DNA of 64,000 nucleotides from the IMG/VR virus record IMGVR_UViG_3300048837_000549, positions 1 to 64,000 of that record, one strand, 5' to 3'. A program made the position numbers and the translations under genes. Source of the stretch: a virus. This document shows, piece after piece, positions 8,456 to 17,335 of the stretch; within the stretch, counting starts at the first letter, position 1, and each line of letters begins with the position of its first letter. Below the pieces are notes generated by a model. That model saw nothing but the letters and a program-made list of their open reading frames with translations. It searched no databases and was not told the DNA's origin.

Positions 8456-8874
8456 AGTTTACCTTCTATATAATCAATCAATTCTTGTGCATTTTCACTG
8501 GCATTTTTTAAATTTGTAGAATGAAGGGAAGCTTTAACATAGTTTCTATTTATTTTGTGCCATTCCCTATCTTCCCCTTCTGATGTATAGAAATCATATT
8601 CTTTATCACTCAATCTTTTATGACTATTACTTATATCCCAGAATTGCTTATTGAATTCAATAACCATATGTATATCCTGCCCCATGGTCCATGGTTGATA
8701 TTTTTGTTTGAAATGCTCTAAGGTTAGAATTAAAGCATAAGCGAATTCGTAACACCCACCAGACATATAAAAATCAATATCGTGTATTTGACTGAATTCA
8801 TCAATAGCATCAAATAAGTGATAATCTATTTCTTTTGTTGAATATGATTCATTAAATCTTTTATATCTTTTCAT
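8452..8874 (-). CDS. capsid-targeted protein with papain/transglutaminase-like Cys-His-Asp pattern
   Basis: 140 residues. The tag MKRYKRFNES is followed by SGGCYEFAYALILTL (Cys41), then DIHMVIEF (His69) and QFWDIS (Asp80). A GGC-x-x-F-A helix followed by H-x-V/I and a W/Y-D-I strand is the layout of small papain-like, NlpC or transglutaminase-type toxins and proteases. The catalytic assignment is inferred from order and spacing only. It overlaps the downstream tagged gene by 4 nt. Confidence 0.7.
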   Translation of the reverse strand: MKRYKRFNESYSTKEIDYHLFDAIDEFSQIHDIDFYMSGGCYEFAYALILTLEHFKQKYQPWTMGQDIHMVIEFNKQFWDISNSHKRLSDKEYDFYTSEGEDREWHKINRNYVKASLHSTNLKNASENAQELIDYIEGKL

Positions 8875-8876
8875 AA

Positions 8877-9617
8877 TTAACTTCCTATCTTTACAATATT
8901 TTTAGTCAAATCTCCCTTTATATATTCATAGATATACTTTAATAATCTCTCAAATACATTTGAATCTCCATAAAATTCTTTATATAGATCATAAACCCTA
9001 CATTCATATTGTTTAAAATTTTCTCTTTTATTTATAAATTTTAAAATTTCTACATCTTCTAAATCTTGATATCTTAATTCTTCTACAATTAAACAGGCAT
9101 AAGCCATAATCTCAGGTTTTAATGAGTAATAAGCTAAATCAGTTTTATTCTTTGAAAATTGTATCAAATCCTTCTTCACGTTATTTATAGTAAATGAGAT
9201 ATACTGTCCTCTATGAACTAATTCATGAGAAATAAGTTGTTTAAAATCTTTTAGAAATTCTCTTCTTACATCTTGACTTTTAAATAACGTATCTATAGAT
9301 AAACTACATAATACTCTAATTAAAAGGGATTTTTCACCAGATTCCATTGAATTTATCCCAGACTTATATCCATTATTATAATACTCTCCTTCTGGAATAA
9401 AAACAATATTATATTTTGAATAGTGATCTGTCAATAATTTACAAATTTGATAATCATATTTTAATTTAGAATTTTGATTACCTCCTATAATATCAACCAT
9501 AATATTGTATAATTCTTTTGCATAGTTATCAGGCCTAAATACTGCTTCATTTAGAAAATGACTTTTCTGACTACTACGAAAGATCTCATCCCCCTCATAC
9601 CTTATATATCTTTTCAT
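8877..9617 (-). CDS. capsid-targeted zinc metallopeptidase-like protein (HELVH paralogue 1)
   Basis: 246 residues with tag MKRYIRYEGDE. HELVH at 131-135 is followed 34 residues later by Glu169 in KPEIMAYA. Two other genes here (16682 and 17799) have the same HE[LI][IV]HR-x-Q plus K-x-EIMA-x-A pattern. HExxH with a downstream Glu is the zinc site of gluzincin peptidases. I infer an injected peptidase; the target is unknown. First gene of the minus unit, 26 bp from a minus-strand late-type motif. Confidence 0.75.
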   Translation of the reverse strand: MKRYIRYEGDEIFRSSQKSHFLNEAVFRPDNYAKELYNIMVDIIGGNQNSKLKYDYQICKLLTDHYSKYNIVFIPEGEYYNNGYKSGINSMESGEKSLLIRVLCSLSIDTLFKSQDVRREFLKDFKQLISHELVHRGQYISFTINNVKKDLIQFSKNKTDLAYYSLKPEIMAYACLIVEELRYQDLEDVEILKFINKRENFKQYECRVYDLYKEFYGDSNVFERLLKYIYEYIKGDLTKNIVKIGS

Positions 9618-9630
9618 TATTGCCTCGCCA

Positions 9631-9653
9631 TACTAATATATAAATTATTAGTA
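9631..9653. promoter_or_regulatory. divergent late-promoter pair
   Basis: The 62-bp gap between divergent genes holds TACTAATATA on the plus strand (9631-9640, 49 bp before the ATG at 9680) and TACTAATAAT on the minus strand (9644-9653, 27 bp before the start at 9617). Together they form an inverted repeat TACTAAT...ATTAGTA. Both strands therefore have a motif in the correct orientation. Confidence 0.65.
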
Positions 9654-9679
9654 AAAATCAAGGAGAATTGTAAATAATA

Positions 9680-10939
9680 ATGGCAAAACAAACAGAGCAG
9701 GAAATTAAACAGTCTATAATAAGTGATTTAACTATATGTAATGGTATTTATATAGAAAAATTTCCAGGAAGTAATTTGATAACTAGAGACTTTTATAGGG
9801 ACAATGGAAAATTTAAAGAGAAAGAAATAACAAAACACTTTGGATCTTTTGAGGCTCTAAAGAAAGAAGTGTTTAAAGAGGAAGTAGACACAATAGTTTT
9901 TAAAAAGAAGATTCATTCTCTAGAAACAGAAAATAGAAATTTATTAAAAGAAAATCAGGATCTAATTAAGAATAGTGTTATAGAGGATGTAATTCTTTCT
10001 AGATACGAAGAGAGATTAAATGCAGGTTTATTTATAGAGGGTAATCAATCAATTAAAATAGCTCCATATAAAATTTCAGTTAAAAATAAGGAAGCTATTC
10101 TAATGCTTTCAGATTTTCATTTGGGTGAGACAGTGGACTCGCTTGAAATACAAGGTATAAATAGTTATAATCACGAGATAATGGTAAAGAGACTAGATAG
10201 AATATTCTTCTACTTTGTACATTATTGTCTTAAATATGAAATAACAAAAGTTAATCTACTTCTGTTAGGAGATTTAATATCTGGTTCACATCATCCTGAG
10301 TTAATGAAAACTAATCAATGGTCAGATGTAGAATGTATATTCTATCTACAAGAATACTTAACAAATAAGATAGTCGAGATAGAAAAGAATTTTACAGAAA
10401 TAAAGATAGAAATTTTAGTAGGTAATCATAGTCGTATTCCAGAAGGAAAACCTGAATTTAAAAAAGCTGGAGTAATGAACTACGAATTTATCTTAGCAAA
10501 ACAAATGAAAATGTTTTTTGATCTTACTCAGAAAGATAATAAAGAGAAGAAAATAAAAGTAAATGTTAGTGAAAGTCTTTTCAATGTCATAGAAGTAGCA
10601 GGAAGAAGATTTCTTATAACTCATGGACATATACTAGCTGGGGGATCAAACAGCTTTGCTGGGATTCCCTACTACGGGCTCAGCATGCAATCTTCAAAAT
10701 TAGATGGTGCATTTAAACAGTTTGAACACTTACAATTCAATGATATATTGATGGGGCATTTACATTCTACTGCAAAAGTAAAAACCCCCATTGGAAACAT
10801 TTTCATAAATGGTTCGATCATCGGTACAGGTCAATTTGCTCTGTACAAAATGCGAGTTGTGGGGCAGGCAGAACAAACAATGTTAGTTATTGAAGATGGA
10901 AATGTAAATTCTGAAATTACGCTAAGGGGAGAAGACTAG
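9680..10939 (+). CDS. calcineurin-like metallophosphoesterase (Mre11/SbcD-type fold)
   Basis: 419 residues. The di-metal motif set is complete: D145-F-H147, G-D198, G-N249-H250, H315-G-H317 and G-H360-L-H362. Residues ~55-115 are a charged helical region (HSLETENRNLLKENQDLI). Mre11/SbcD and T4 gp47 use this fold as nucleases, whereas other phage members are of unknown substrate; with no gp46-like ATPase next door, nuclease activity is only a possibility. It starts the portal-containing rightward block. Confidence 0.85.
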   Translation: MAKQTEQEIKQSIISDLTICNGIYIEKFPGSNLITRDFYRDNGKFKEKEITKHFGSFEALKKEVFKEEVDTIVFKKKIHSLETENRNLLKENQDLIKNSVIEDVILSRYEERLNAGLFIEGNQSIKIAPYKISVKNKEAILMLSDFHLGETVDSLEIQGINSYNHEIMVKRLDRIFFYFVHYCLKYEITKVNLLLLGDLISGSHHPELMKTNQWSDVECIFYLQEYLTNKIVEIEKNFTEIKIEILVGNHSRIPEGKPEFKKAGVMNYEFILAKQMKMFFDLTQKDNKEKKIKVNVSESLFNVIEVAGRRFLITHGHILAGGSNSFAGIPYYGLSMQSSKLDGAFKQFEHLQFNDILMGHLHSTAKVKTPIGNIFINGSIIGTGQFALYKMRVVGQAEQTMLVIEDGNVNSEITLRGED

Positions 10940-10955
10940 TTTTAAAGTTATTCTT

Positions 10956-10965
10956 TACTAATAAT
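10956..10965 (+). promoter_or_regulatory. putative late promoter TACTAATAAT
   Basis: Perfect copy in context TTCTTTACTAATAATAAAATG, 42 bp before the portal ATG. Confidence 0.75.
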
Positions 10966-10997
10966 AAAATGATGTCTTAACTGAGTGGTAAAAATAA

Positions 10998-12983
10998 ATG
11001 ACAGATATAAGTAAAAATACATCCGTAGCAGATAGACTTAAAAAGTTTTTTGGATTCGGAATAAATGCAAATGCTACTGATGCAGTTGATAAGATAGAGA
11101 TATTCAAAACTGTAAAGGGTCTAGATAAATCTGGTAAACCAGCTGAGAGAATAGAGAAAGAAAAATTCTCAAATGATATTGAAGAACTTTGGAATTACTG
11201 GATTAATTCGTGTCATGACAACGCAGAAGATTCTTGGAAAACAATGTTGTCGGTCTACGATGACCAAGATTTACTTTTTTTTAACTGTAGCCCTATATCT
11301 AAATCATTAGAAATATTTGTTGGAGAGACACTTCAAGCTGATTCAAACAATCAAATGATTTTCATAGAAGCTAAACAAAAAATTAAAAAATATATCGAGG
11401 AATTTTTTGTAGACATAAATCTCAACGAACTTCTTAAACCTACTGTCACAGATATTATACAATACGGTAATGCAGGCTGGGTATTAGGTTTTGATAATAA
11501 AGGAGTTAGTAAAGTAAAAAGAATCCCCATTCGTTATTTGAAAGAGAGAATGGAATTCTCTCCTGTTGATTTACATGCAGCTATGGAGACACAAAATCAT
11601 AGAATACATGACTACAGAAGATCTATAAGTAGTGTAAATGATTTAATAGATATGATACAGAATGAGAGTGATGCATCATCTTACTTTGATGAATACTTAC
11701 TCGGTTTTGTTGTAGAAGATAAAGTATTACCTCCTTGGAAATTTTTACATTTTAGAAATATAACAAATAAAAGTCCTTTTGCTCCGTTTGGAATACCTAC
11801 TTTTATACATGCTATGGCTCCTTATAGACAATACGATGCAGCCATGGCTATGCAAATTATTGCGAGAGGTGCATCTTTTCCTAAGTCAATTTATAAATTA
11901 GATTTACCTAATGTTGTGAGTCCTACTGAAAAGTTTGCTAAGGCTACTGAATTTCTAAATGAAATGTTAAACTCAGGATTTGGAACATCTAAAAAAGAAT
12001 TACCAGGAGTTGGGGAAGTTATAATTACAATTAAAGACTTATTTGATTTTGAATTACAAGAAAGTAAAATAGAACTAGGGGCTACAGATGATTTAGAACT
12101 TCTTAAAGATGATATATACAATGCTTGTTTATTGCCTAGAAAACTTATAGATCCAAGTGATTCTGGATTTGGAGAAAGCGGAATATCATATGTTGAACAG
12201 TTTAAACCTTTTGCTAGAATGATATATAATTATCAATCAATACTTTTAAATAATATTACTCAATTAGTTAAAATACATTTATTACATACAGGAGATTTTG
12301 AATTAGAGGATATAGACTTCTCATTATCAATGCCATATCCAGAATCCCAGACAAATAATGATCTTATATCAGCTCAGAGTTCATTACTTGATTTAGCTAA
12401 TAATATTATAGGAGCTATTGAAGATAGGGTAACAGGGGGAGAGAAACTTCCACCTGAGTTAATTAAAACTATTTATAATAAATTTCTACCTTACGATTCA
12501 CAGGTTGTAGATTTTTGGGTAGATGAAGCTTTAAAAACTATGGATACAGGAGATTCGGACGAAGATTTCCCTGATGACTCTGATGATTCAAATGCTTTTG
12601 ACGATGATGGTAATCTTATAACTGATGAGCCGGAGATTGAGGAAGAAGGCCCTATGGCGTTAAAAGAAAGAAAACGTAAGTCTAAGAAAACATGGAGATT
12701 ACTTGAAAATAAAATAGGAAAAAGAAAACTAAAAGAAACAATTGATGATATTATATTTGAATGTTTTAGCGCCTCATCAATGAAAGAAGGATCAATACAA
12801 GGACGACACTTTTTTAAGAGTAAAAATAGATATAGTGATTTTAACCTAGATTCTTTTGTAGAAATTAGAAAGAAAGGTTTATCTAATAAACTTAAAGAAG
12901 CCGAAGAGACTATTAGAGATTCTGATAGATATGAAGAGTATAGAATGGAAATTTTTGATGAGAATGGTATAGAGGACAAATAA
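10998..12983 (+). CDS. portal protein (T4 gp20-like)
   Basis: 661 residues. The order of features is typical of large myovirus portals: an N-terminal FFGFG segment, an early helical region (FSNDIEELWNYWINSCHDNA), a central stem with DIIQYGNAGWVLGFD, KVKRIPIRYLKERMEF and PPWKFLHFRNIT, then APYRQYDAAMAMQII and RKLIDPSD, followed by an acidic stretch near 520-555 and a basic helical tail. It would form the dodecameric DNA-entry ring to which terminase docks. Driven by a perfect late motif. The extra C-terminal ~110 residues beyond the acidic stretch are unusual. Confidence 0.85.
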   Translation: MTDISKNTSVADRLKKFFGFGINANATDAVDKIEIFKTVKGLDKSGKPAERIEKEKFSNDIEELWNYWINSCHDNAEDSWKTMLSVYDDQDLLFFNCSPISKSLEIFVGETLQADSNNQMIFIEAKQKIKKYIEEFFVDINLNELLKPTVTDIIQYGNAGWVLGFDNKGVSKVKRIPIRYLKERMEFSPVDLHAAMETQNHRIHDYRRSISSVNDLIDMIQNESDASSYFDEYLLGFVVEDKVLPPWKFLHFRNITNKSPFAPFGIPTFIHAMAPYRQYDAAMAMQIIARGASFPKSIYKLDLPNVVSPTEKFAKATEFLNEMLNSGFGTSKKELPGVGEVIITIKDLFDFELQESKIELGATDDLELLKDDIYNACLLPRKLIDPSDSGFGESGISYVEQFKPFARMIYNYQSILLNNITQLVKIHLLHTGDFELEDIDFSLSMPYPESQTNNDLISAQSSLLDLANNIIGAIEDRVTGGEKLPPELIKTIYNKFLPYDSQVVDFWVDEALKTMDTGDSDEDFPDDSDDSNAFDDDGNLITDEPEIEEEGPMALKERKRKSKKTWRLLENKIGKRKLKETIDDIIFECFSASSMKEGSIQGRHFFKSKNRYSDFNLDSFVEIRKKGLSNKLKEAEETIRDSDRYEEYRMEIFDENGIEDK

Positions 12984-13034
12984 ATAGTTTTAAATTTGAC
13001 AACTTTTATTTATATTATAAATAGGTGATAGAGA

Positions 13035-13199
13035 ATGCTACTACAAAGATATCAACCATATAAATTTACAGAAGCTATTAATACCATAAAAGACTTTGAC
13101 AATATGGTTGAAGGCCTTCTTAAAGAGTCTTATGATGGTATGGTTAAAAACATATCTAATTACATCTATGCTATTATGAATCAATATGAAAAAAAATAG
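13035..13199 (+). CDS. tag-bearing short ORF, probably 5' part of a frame-split gene
   Basis: 54 residues, MLLQRYQPYKFTEA then a helical stretch ending in NQYEKK. The ribosome site GGTGATAGAGAATG is good. The frame ends at a TAG just after eight A's (13189-13196). Removing one A joins it in frame to the 317-residue ORF starting at 13186, which has no ribosome site of its own. I think the two form one tagged gene, split by slippage, decay or an assembly error. Confidence 0.6.
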   Translation: MLLQRYQPYKFTEAINTIKDFDNMVEGLLKESYDGMVKNISNYIYAIMNQYEKK

Positions 13200-14139
13200 A
13201 AAAGATGAAAAAGAGTCTGTTAGTATGTGGGCTAAACGATTTGACTATAAGGGCTATGCTATGGAGATAGCTCCCTCTTTTTATGAACAAGTGGGTAGAA
13301 TGTATCCAGTTGTTAAAATAGCAGATAGGGATATAAAATCTAAAACTTTAGCTTACGCTAAAAAATTTGCTAAAGAAGTTCAAGATTCTTATAAACAAAG
13401 ACTTCATGCTAAACTCTTTATTATACTTAAAGCAAAACCACTTAAGGATGTTAAACTAGTACGCTTAGATATAAGAGAATTTTATTCTGCAGTATTTCAT
13501 TTCTTTTTTGAAGATGGAAGTTCTTTTACTCTTCAAAGTCAGATAGTAACGAGCACTAGTATCTTAGGAAATGATTTTTATAGATTTCCCAACATATATC
13601 AGAACATTATTATGCAAGATGGAACAAAGATTAAGAAACAATCCGAAGAGTGGATGCTTGTTAATTTTGCAGGGAAAACAGCGAGTGACATTAAACAAGC
13701 TAAAAGAAGTCTTGACCCTGATGCCGATGCAAAGGATTTAAAGAAACTTAACTTTCAGAACAAAAGATATTACGGTATCATTACAACTACAGGACAGATA
13801 GAAGTAGGTAATAAATTTAAGATAGACTATCAGAGTCAGAATAGTGATCTTAAAAATATTAAAGATATTCATATAAACTTTAATATGCCTGAGATAGAAA
13901 CAAGACCTAATGGTTCTATGTGGGTAGATGATATCAGAGGTAAATCCGGTACAGCTACTATCGAATATAATGATGGTGTTAAAGTTCTTATAAATCTTTC
14001 AAGTGTAGCAAGACATGATGCTGTTAGATTTAAAAGGGTCGGGGGAGATTTAGTTTATGGTATAGAGACAAAAGCATTAAAGTATTCATCTAATAGTTAT
14101 TTCACTGGACTATCAGGAACAGTAGCAAAAATATTATAG
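13186..14139 (+). CDS. hypothetical protein, 317 aa (likely continuation of the tagged ORF)
   Basis: Overlaps the upstream ORF by 14 nt in the +1 frame. The ATG lies in ...CAATATGAAAAAAAATAG, with no Shine-Dalgarno. Content: YAMEIAPSFYEQVGRMYPVV, a Lys-rich helix, then beta-rich sequence (TTTGQIEVGNKFKIDYQ; GTATIEYNDGVKVLINLS). No family recognised. Next Met with a weak ribosome site is at 13225. If joined to 13035 it would be a ~370-residue packaged protein. Confidence 0.65.
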   Translation: MKKNRKDEKESVSMWAKRFDYKGYAMEIAPSFYEQVGRMYPVVKIADRDIKSKTLAYAKKFAKEVQDSYKQRLHAKLFIILKAKPLKDVKLVRLDIREFYSAVFHFFFEDGSSFTLQSQIVTSTSILGNDFYRFPNIYQNIIMQDGTKIKKQSEEWMLVNFAGKTASDIKQAKRSLDPDADAKDLKKLNFQNKRYYGIITTTGQIEVGNKFKIDYQSQNSDLKNIKDIHINFNMPEIETRPNGSMWVDDIRGKSGTATIEYNDGVKVLINLSSVARHDAVRFKRVGGDLVYGIETKALKYSSNSYFTGLSGTVAKIL

Positions 14140-14149
14140 GGGTAAACAA

Positions 14150-14284
14150 ATGGAACAGTTAATAGAAGTAAACGGGCAGAATGTAACAAAAGAACAATTT
14201 GAAGAAATGCAAAAAGATTCAAATATTAGACTTAAAGAAATAGCTCCAAGAGTTTATAAGGTACTAACTAAATTAGAAGGATAA
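14150..14284 (+). CDS. small hypothetical protein, 44 aa
   Basis: MEQLIEVNGQNVTKEQFEEM... ends KVLTKLEG. Preceded by GGGGTAAACAAATG. The pattern 'VNGQNVTKEQFEEM' resembles short winged-helix-like phage peptides that set an N-terminal hairpin before a helix. Tightly spaced between neighbours, which supports it as a gene. Confidence 0.6.
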   Translation: MEQLIEVNGQNVTKEQFEEMQKDSNIRLKEIAPRVYKVLTKLEG

Positions 14285-14286
14285 TT

Positions 14287-14382
14287 ATGTCTTACATTAT
14301 TCTTACTGGATCTGTGATTATTGTAATCACTTTTCTTAGTTTAGTTGGTACACATACCATAATTAAAATATTTTTTAAATAA
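14287..14382 (+). CDS. small membrane protein, 31 aa
   Basis: MSYIILTGSVIIVITFLSLV then GTHTIIKIFFK: one hydrophobic segment covering nearly the whole peptide with a basic C-terminal tip. Begins 2 nt after the preceding stop and is followed by AAGGAGACATAAATG of the next gene. Function unknown. Confidence 0.5.
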   Translation: MSYIILTGSVIIVITFLSLVGTHTIIKIFFK

Positions 14383-14392
14383 GGAGACATAA

Positions 14393-14755
14393 ATGAGTTC
14401 TTTTTCTGAAAAAGAAAAATCAAATTTTGATCAAATAGTAGCTTTAACCTCATTAACTCAAACTCAGGTAAGAGATGTATTATTTGCTATGCTTACTTGT
14501 GCCAGTCTTAATGCTCATTCTCAAGAGAACGAAATAACAATACCATATCTTTGTACTCTTAAATTTAATTATGAAGAAGTCACCAGTGATAAAGGTATAG
14601 AGTCTTCTATTAAGATAGAAGCAGAACCTTCAGTCACATTACTGAAAGAATATGTAGCTATTAAAAATGGAGAAGAACCTATTACTAAAAAATATTTTAA
14701 GAGACAAAATAAACTACATTTTAAAAATATGCTAAGTATCAATACGGATATGTAA
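14393..14755 (+). CDS. hypothetical protein, possible HU-like DNA-binding
   Basis: 120 residues. LTSLTQTQVRDVLFAMLTCA followed by EITIPYLCTLKFNYEE resembles the two N-terminal helices and following strand of HU/IHF-type proteins (helix-helix-'[IV]x[IL]P-x-[LF]Gx[FL]'). The rest (IKIEAEPSVTLLKEYVAIKNGEEP) could be the arm and end, but the DNA-binding Pro loop is not obvious. Fair possibility, not proven. Stop abuts the next ATG. Confidence 0.55.
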   Translation: MSSFSEKEKSNFDQIVALTSLTQTQVRDVLFAMLTCASLNAHSQENEITIPYLCTLKFNYEEVTSDKGIESSIKIEAEPSVTLLKEYVAIKNGEEPITKKYFKRQNKLHFKNMLSINTDM

Positions 14756-15145
14756 ATGGATTGGATTATACTATTTCAAAATCAATATAACAGAATAGTC
14801 TTTGTATCTTCTCAAAACCCAGATGAGAGAGATTCTATGTCTTATGAAAAATTTTTATCATTTATAAATAATGAATTTGTTATAAAAAACTTTATAGAGT
14901 TCTGTGATAAGGTAGATAGATTTAAAGTTATATATCTTACTAAAGATGGAACATGGGAAATAATGGAAGAAGATTTTACAGAAGCATCCTTCCAGGATTT
15001 ATATCATATAAATGGTAATAAAGAAGAAGACGAAGAAAAATCAATTACAGAATCAAAAGTAGATAAGTCTAAAGATTTATTAAATAAAATATTTGATTTT
15101 AGAAAAAAGGAGACAAAACATGGTATTAAACTTACAAATAGCTGA
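14756..15145 (+). CDS. hypothetical protein, 129 aa
   Basis: Begins directly after the TAA of the upstream gene. MDWIILFQNQYNRIVFVSS..., acidic in the last third, ending with KLTNS. The 3' end overlaps the start of the next gene by 26 nt. No family recognised. Confidence 0.65.
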   Translation: MDWIILFQNQYNRIVFVSSQNPDERDSMSYEKFLSFINNEFVIKNFIEFCDKVDRFKVIYLTKDGTWEIMEEDFTEASFQDLYHINGNKEEDEEKSITESKVDKSKDLLNKIFDFRKKETKHGIKLTNS

Positions 15146-15362
15146 CGATGAGGAGCATGTCTTTGAATTTGATAATTTTGAATTAGTTCTACATTCGAGT
15201 GGTAACTATATTCTCTCTGAAGAAGGTGTGTTTACTTTAGAAGGTTTACAATCTTTTCTAGAATTTAATTCTGAGTATGTTGTAGTGAACGAAAACGATA
15301 AACTCTTTATTTCTGCAGAAGATTTTAAAAAAGTAAAAGAGATTTATTTGAAATTTGCATAA
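15120..15362 (+). CDS. hypothetical acidic protein, 80 aa
   Basis: The start at 15120 is chosen because AAGGAGACAAAACATG gives a strong ribosome site; an upstream in-frame ATG at 15093 has none. The acidic product contains HVFEFDNFELVLHSSGNYIL and alternates strands and acidic turns. Unknown function. Confidence 0.65.
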   Translation: MVLNLQIADDEEHVFEFDNFELVLHSSGNYILSEEGVFTLEGLQSFLEFNSEYVVVNENDKLFISAEDFKKVKEIYLKFA

Positions 15363-15392
15363 TATTATTTATATTACAATTAAGGAGTTTTC

Positions 15393-15599
15393 ATGGAACT
15401 TGAAATGGAAGTTAAAACTATCAAAGTGTATTATACTTGTCCTAAATGTAAAATAGGTAATTTAGTATTAAGTAAAGTAAGCCCAGTCGCTAATCCTCCA
15501 GAGAATGAACATAGATGTAGTAATAAGGAATGTGATTATACTGAAGTCTTCGTAAGAACAATCTATCCATATATAAAGAAGGTGGAGATACCTTGTTAG
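15393..15599 (+). CDS. zinc-ribbon protein, 68 aa
   Basis: YTCPKCKIGNLVL ... EHRCSNKECDYTEVF gives C-x2-C and C-x4-C, a typical single zinc ribbon that could bind nucleic acid or another protein. Overlaps the primase start by 7 nt, so it may be co-translated with it and possibly work with it. Confidence 0.75.
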   Translation: MELEMEVKTIKVYYTCPKCKIGNLVLSKVSPVANPPENEHRCSNKECDYTEVFVRTIYPYIKKVEIPC

Positions 15600-16675
15600 G
15601 TAATTTTACAAAAAATATTTCCGTTATAGATGCCCTAAATCAACTAAACATAAAGCATGAGAATAGGCCAAATTCAAAAGGGTGGTTAAATATTATATGC
15701 CCTTTTCACAGGGATTCTAGTTTTGGAAATGCCAGTGTTAATGTTAATAGTGGGGTTATCTCTTGTTTTAAATGCGGAGCAAGTAAGAACATTTCTACTC
15801 TATTAAGAGATCATAATAGCGTATATGAATTTGTACCTACAGTTCCTATTGTACAAAGAAGAAAAGAGATAGTTAAGTCTAAAAATATAACTAATAAATT
15901 AAATTATAATTTTATTCATAAAGAAATAGATCCAGATGAATTCTACTATCTTAAACAAAGAGGACTTACCAAAGAATTCTGTGATGAATTTAAAATTGTA
16001 AGAAGTTTTACTGACCCATACTGTGACTATTTTGCGTACCCGATTGTAGATTCTAATAAGAAGATTTTCAACGTGGAGTTTAGAAAGCTAAAACAAATGG
16101 AATATTTACAAACATATTACGCATCTTATGATATGTCTTATTCTCAACTTTCAGATAAGTTTAAAGAACAATGTGAAAAAGAAAACATAAGAATATCTGA
16201 CTACAAACTTTATAAAGGTAATGAAATAATACAAGATAAGGTTCTTTTTTACTTATTAGATAAAAAGGTGAAATATGAATCGGGTAGTCGAATAAAGGAA
16301 ACACTTTTCAATATAGATAATCTTGACTTTAATAAAGACTTATATCTTGTAGAGGGTATAGGAAGTGTGGGTCGAATTTGGGCTAATATTTCTAAAAATT
16401 GTACTTGTACTTTCGGAAGCAAAATTTCTAAAGAACAATTAGAGTATCTTAAAAAATTTAAAAGAGTAATTTTAATACCGGACCGGGATTTGGCTGGTTT
16501 TCAAATGGTTAATAGTTTATATCAAGAATTAAAAAATCTAATTGTTATAGATACTATTTTTGAAGATACAGATACAGATTATGTTTTTGATTTACAAAAT
16601 ACTAATAATTATATGGAAGCAAATGAATACATTGCTAAGTATCTTTTAAAATACAATGTGAAGACTCTTTTCTAG
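15593..16675 (+). CDS. DnaG-type DNA primase
   Basis: 360 residues, close in length to T4 gp61 (about 340). A CHC2 zinc finger is visible (Cys36-x2-His39 ... Cys58-x2-Cys61) followed by a TOPRIM core: LYLVEGIG (Glu254) and LIPDRDLAG (Asp297, Asp299). It makes RNA primers for lagging-strand synthesis; no helicase domain is fused. Start is TTG after AAGGTGGAG, overlapping the zinc-ribbon gene. Confidence 0.9.
   Translation: MLGNFTKNISVIDALNQLNIKHENRPNSKGWLNIICPFHRDSSFGNASVNVNSGVISCFKCGASKNISTLLRDHNSVYEFVPTVPIVQRRKEIVKSKNITNKLNYNFIHKEIDPDEFYYLKQRGLTKEFCDEFKIVRSFTDPYCDYFAYPIVDSNKKIFNVEFRKLKQMEYLQTYYASYDMSYSQLSDKFKEQCEKENIRISDYKLYKGNEIIQDKVLFYLLDKKVKYESGSRIKETLFNIDNLDFNKDLYLVEGIGSVGRIWANISKNCTCTFGSKISKEQLEYLKKFKRVILIPDRDLAGFQMVNSLYQELKNLIVIDTIFEDTDTDYVFDLQNTNNYMEANEYIAKYLLKYNVKTLF
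16600..16609 (+). promoter_or_regulatory. possible late promoter inside primase 3' end
   Basis: TACTAATAAT occurs within the last codons of the primase gene, 82 bp before the tagged metallopeptidase gene at 16682. The spacing is longer than usual and the bases also encode Thr-Asn-Asn, so chance occurrence in AT-rich coding DNA is possible. Confidence 0.4.
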
Positions 16676-16681
16676 GTAATT

Positions 16682-17335
16682 ATGATAAGATATAAAAGTT
16701 ATTTTGAAGAAGCAGTAATTGATCCGGATAAGTATTTACAGAATAATATAGATCCATTGCTACCTTCAGTTCAAAAGATTATACACAATTCTAGAAATAC
16801 ATGGGCTATCTGTAAAAAACTAAATTTAATATTTAGAAAGTATAATATATCTTTTAAAAACTTAAATCAAATGTCCCCAAACGGTATTCTGTATGGAGCA
16901 GCCGAAAATAATAAAAAGAAATCAATTATAATTTTCTTATCCAATAATCTTATAAATACAAGAAATTCTACCGCATTTAAATATTTTTTTATAGAATTAA
17001 AATCTAAGATAAGCCACGAACTTATTCATAGATATCAATTTATAAGGATGGATAATTTGAAATTAAATCAAATGCCTACATACAAAAATGAAAAAGAATA
17101 TTTAGCTGATAAACAAGAAATAATGGCGAATGCTTTTAATTCTATAGAATATTTTCGTTTTATGGGGATAGAGGATAATCAACTTAAAGGGTTCTTAAAA
17201 AATAAAAATCCTTTATTAAAAAGTTGTGTATGGTATAAAAAATATTTAGAATTATTTACTAATGAGGATAAGGAGTTGAAATTATATTATAAGTATCTAT
17301 ATATGTATCTAGATAATCAGGCACAATCAATATGA
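16682..17335 (+). CDS. capsid-targeted zinc metallopeptidase-like protein (HELIH paralogue 2)
   Basis: 217 residues, tag MIRYKSYFEEA. HELIH at 112-116 followed by Arg-Tyr-Gln, then Glu146 in DKQEIMANA. Same pattern as the genes at 8877 and 17799. The N-terminal half also aligns loosely with them (LNLIFRKYNISF, like HYSKYNIVFIPEG). An injected gluzincin-like peptidase is inferred. Its stop overlaps the next ATG by 4 nt. Confidence 0.75.
   Translation: MIRYKSYFEEAVIDPDKYLQNNIDPLLPSVQKIIHNSRNTWAICKKLNLIFRKYNISFKNLNQMSPNGILYGAAENNKKKSIIIFLSNNLINTRNSTAFKYFFIELKSKISHELIHRYQFIRMDNLKLNQMPTYKNEKEYLADKQEIMANAFNSIEYFRFMGIEDNQLKGFLKNKNPLLKSCVWYKKYLELFTNEDKELKLYYKYLYMYLDNQAQSI

Noticed and set aside
12491-12979. 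Antisense 162-residue ORF opposite the portal 3' end
   Set aside because: Overlaps the portal reading frame entirely; Ser/Leu-rich as expected of a complement of Lys/Glu-rich coding.
13011-13023. TATTATAAATA before 13035 as a T4-type late promoter
   Set aside because: Contains the T4 TATAAATA box, but only 24 bp from the ATG and different from this genome's own repeated element; kept as a curiosity.
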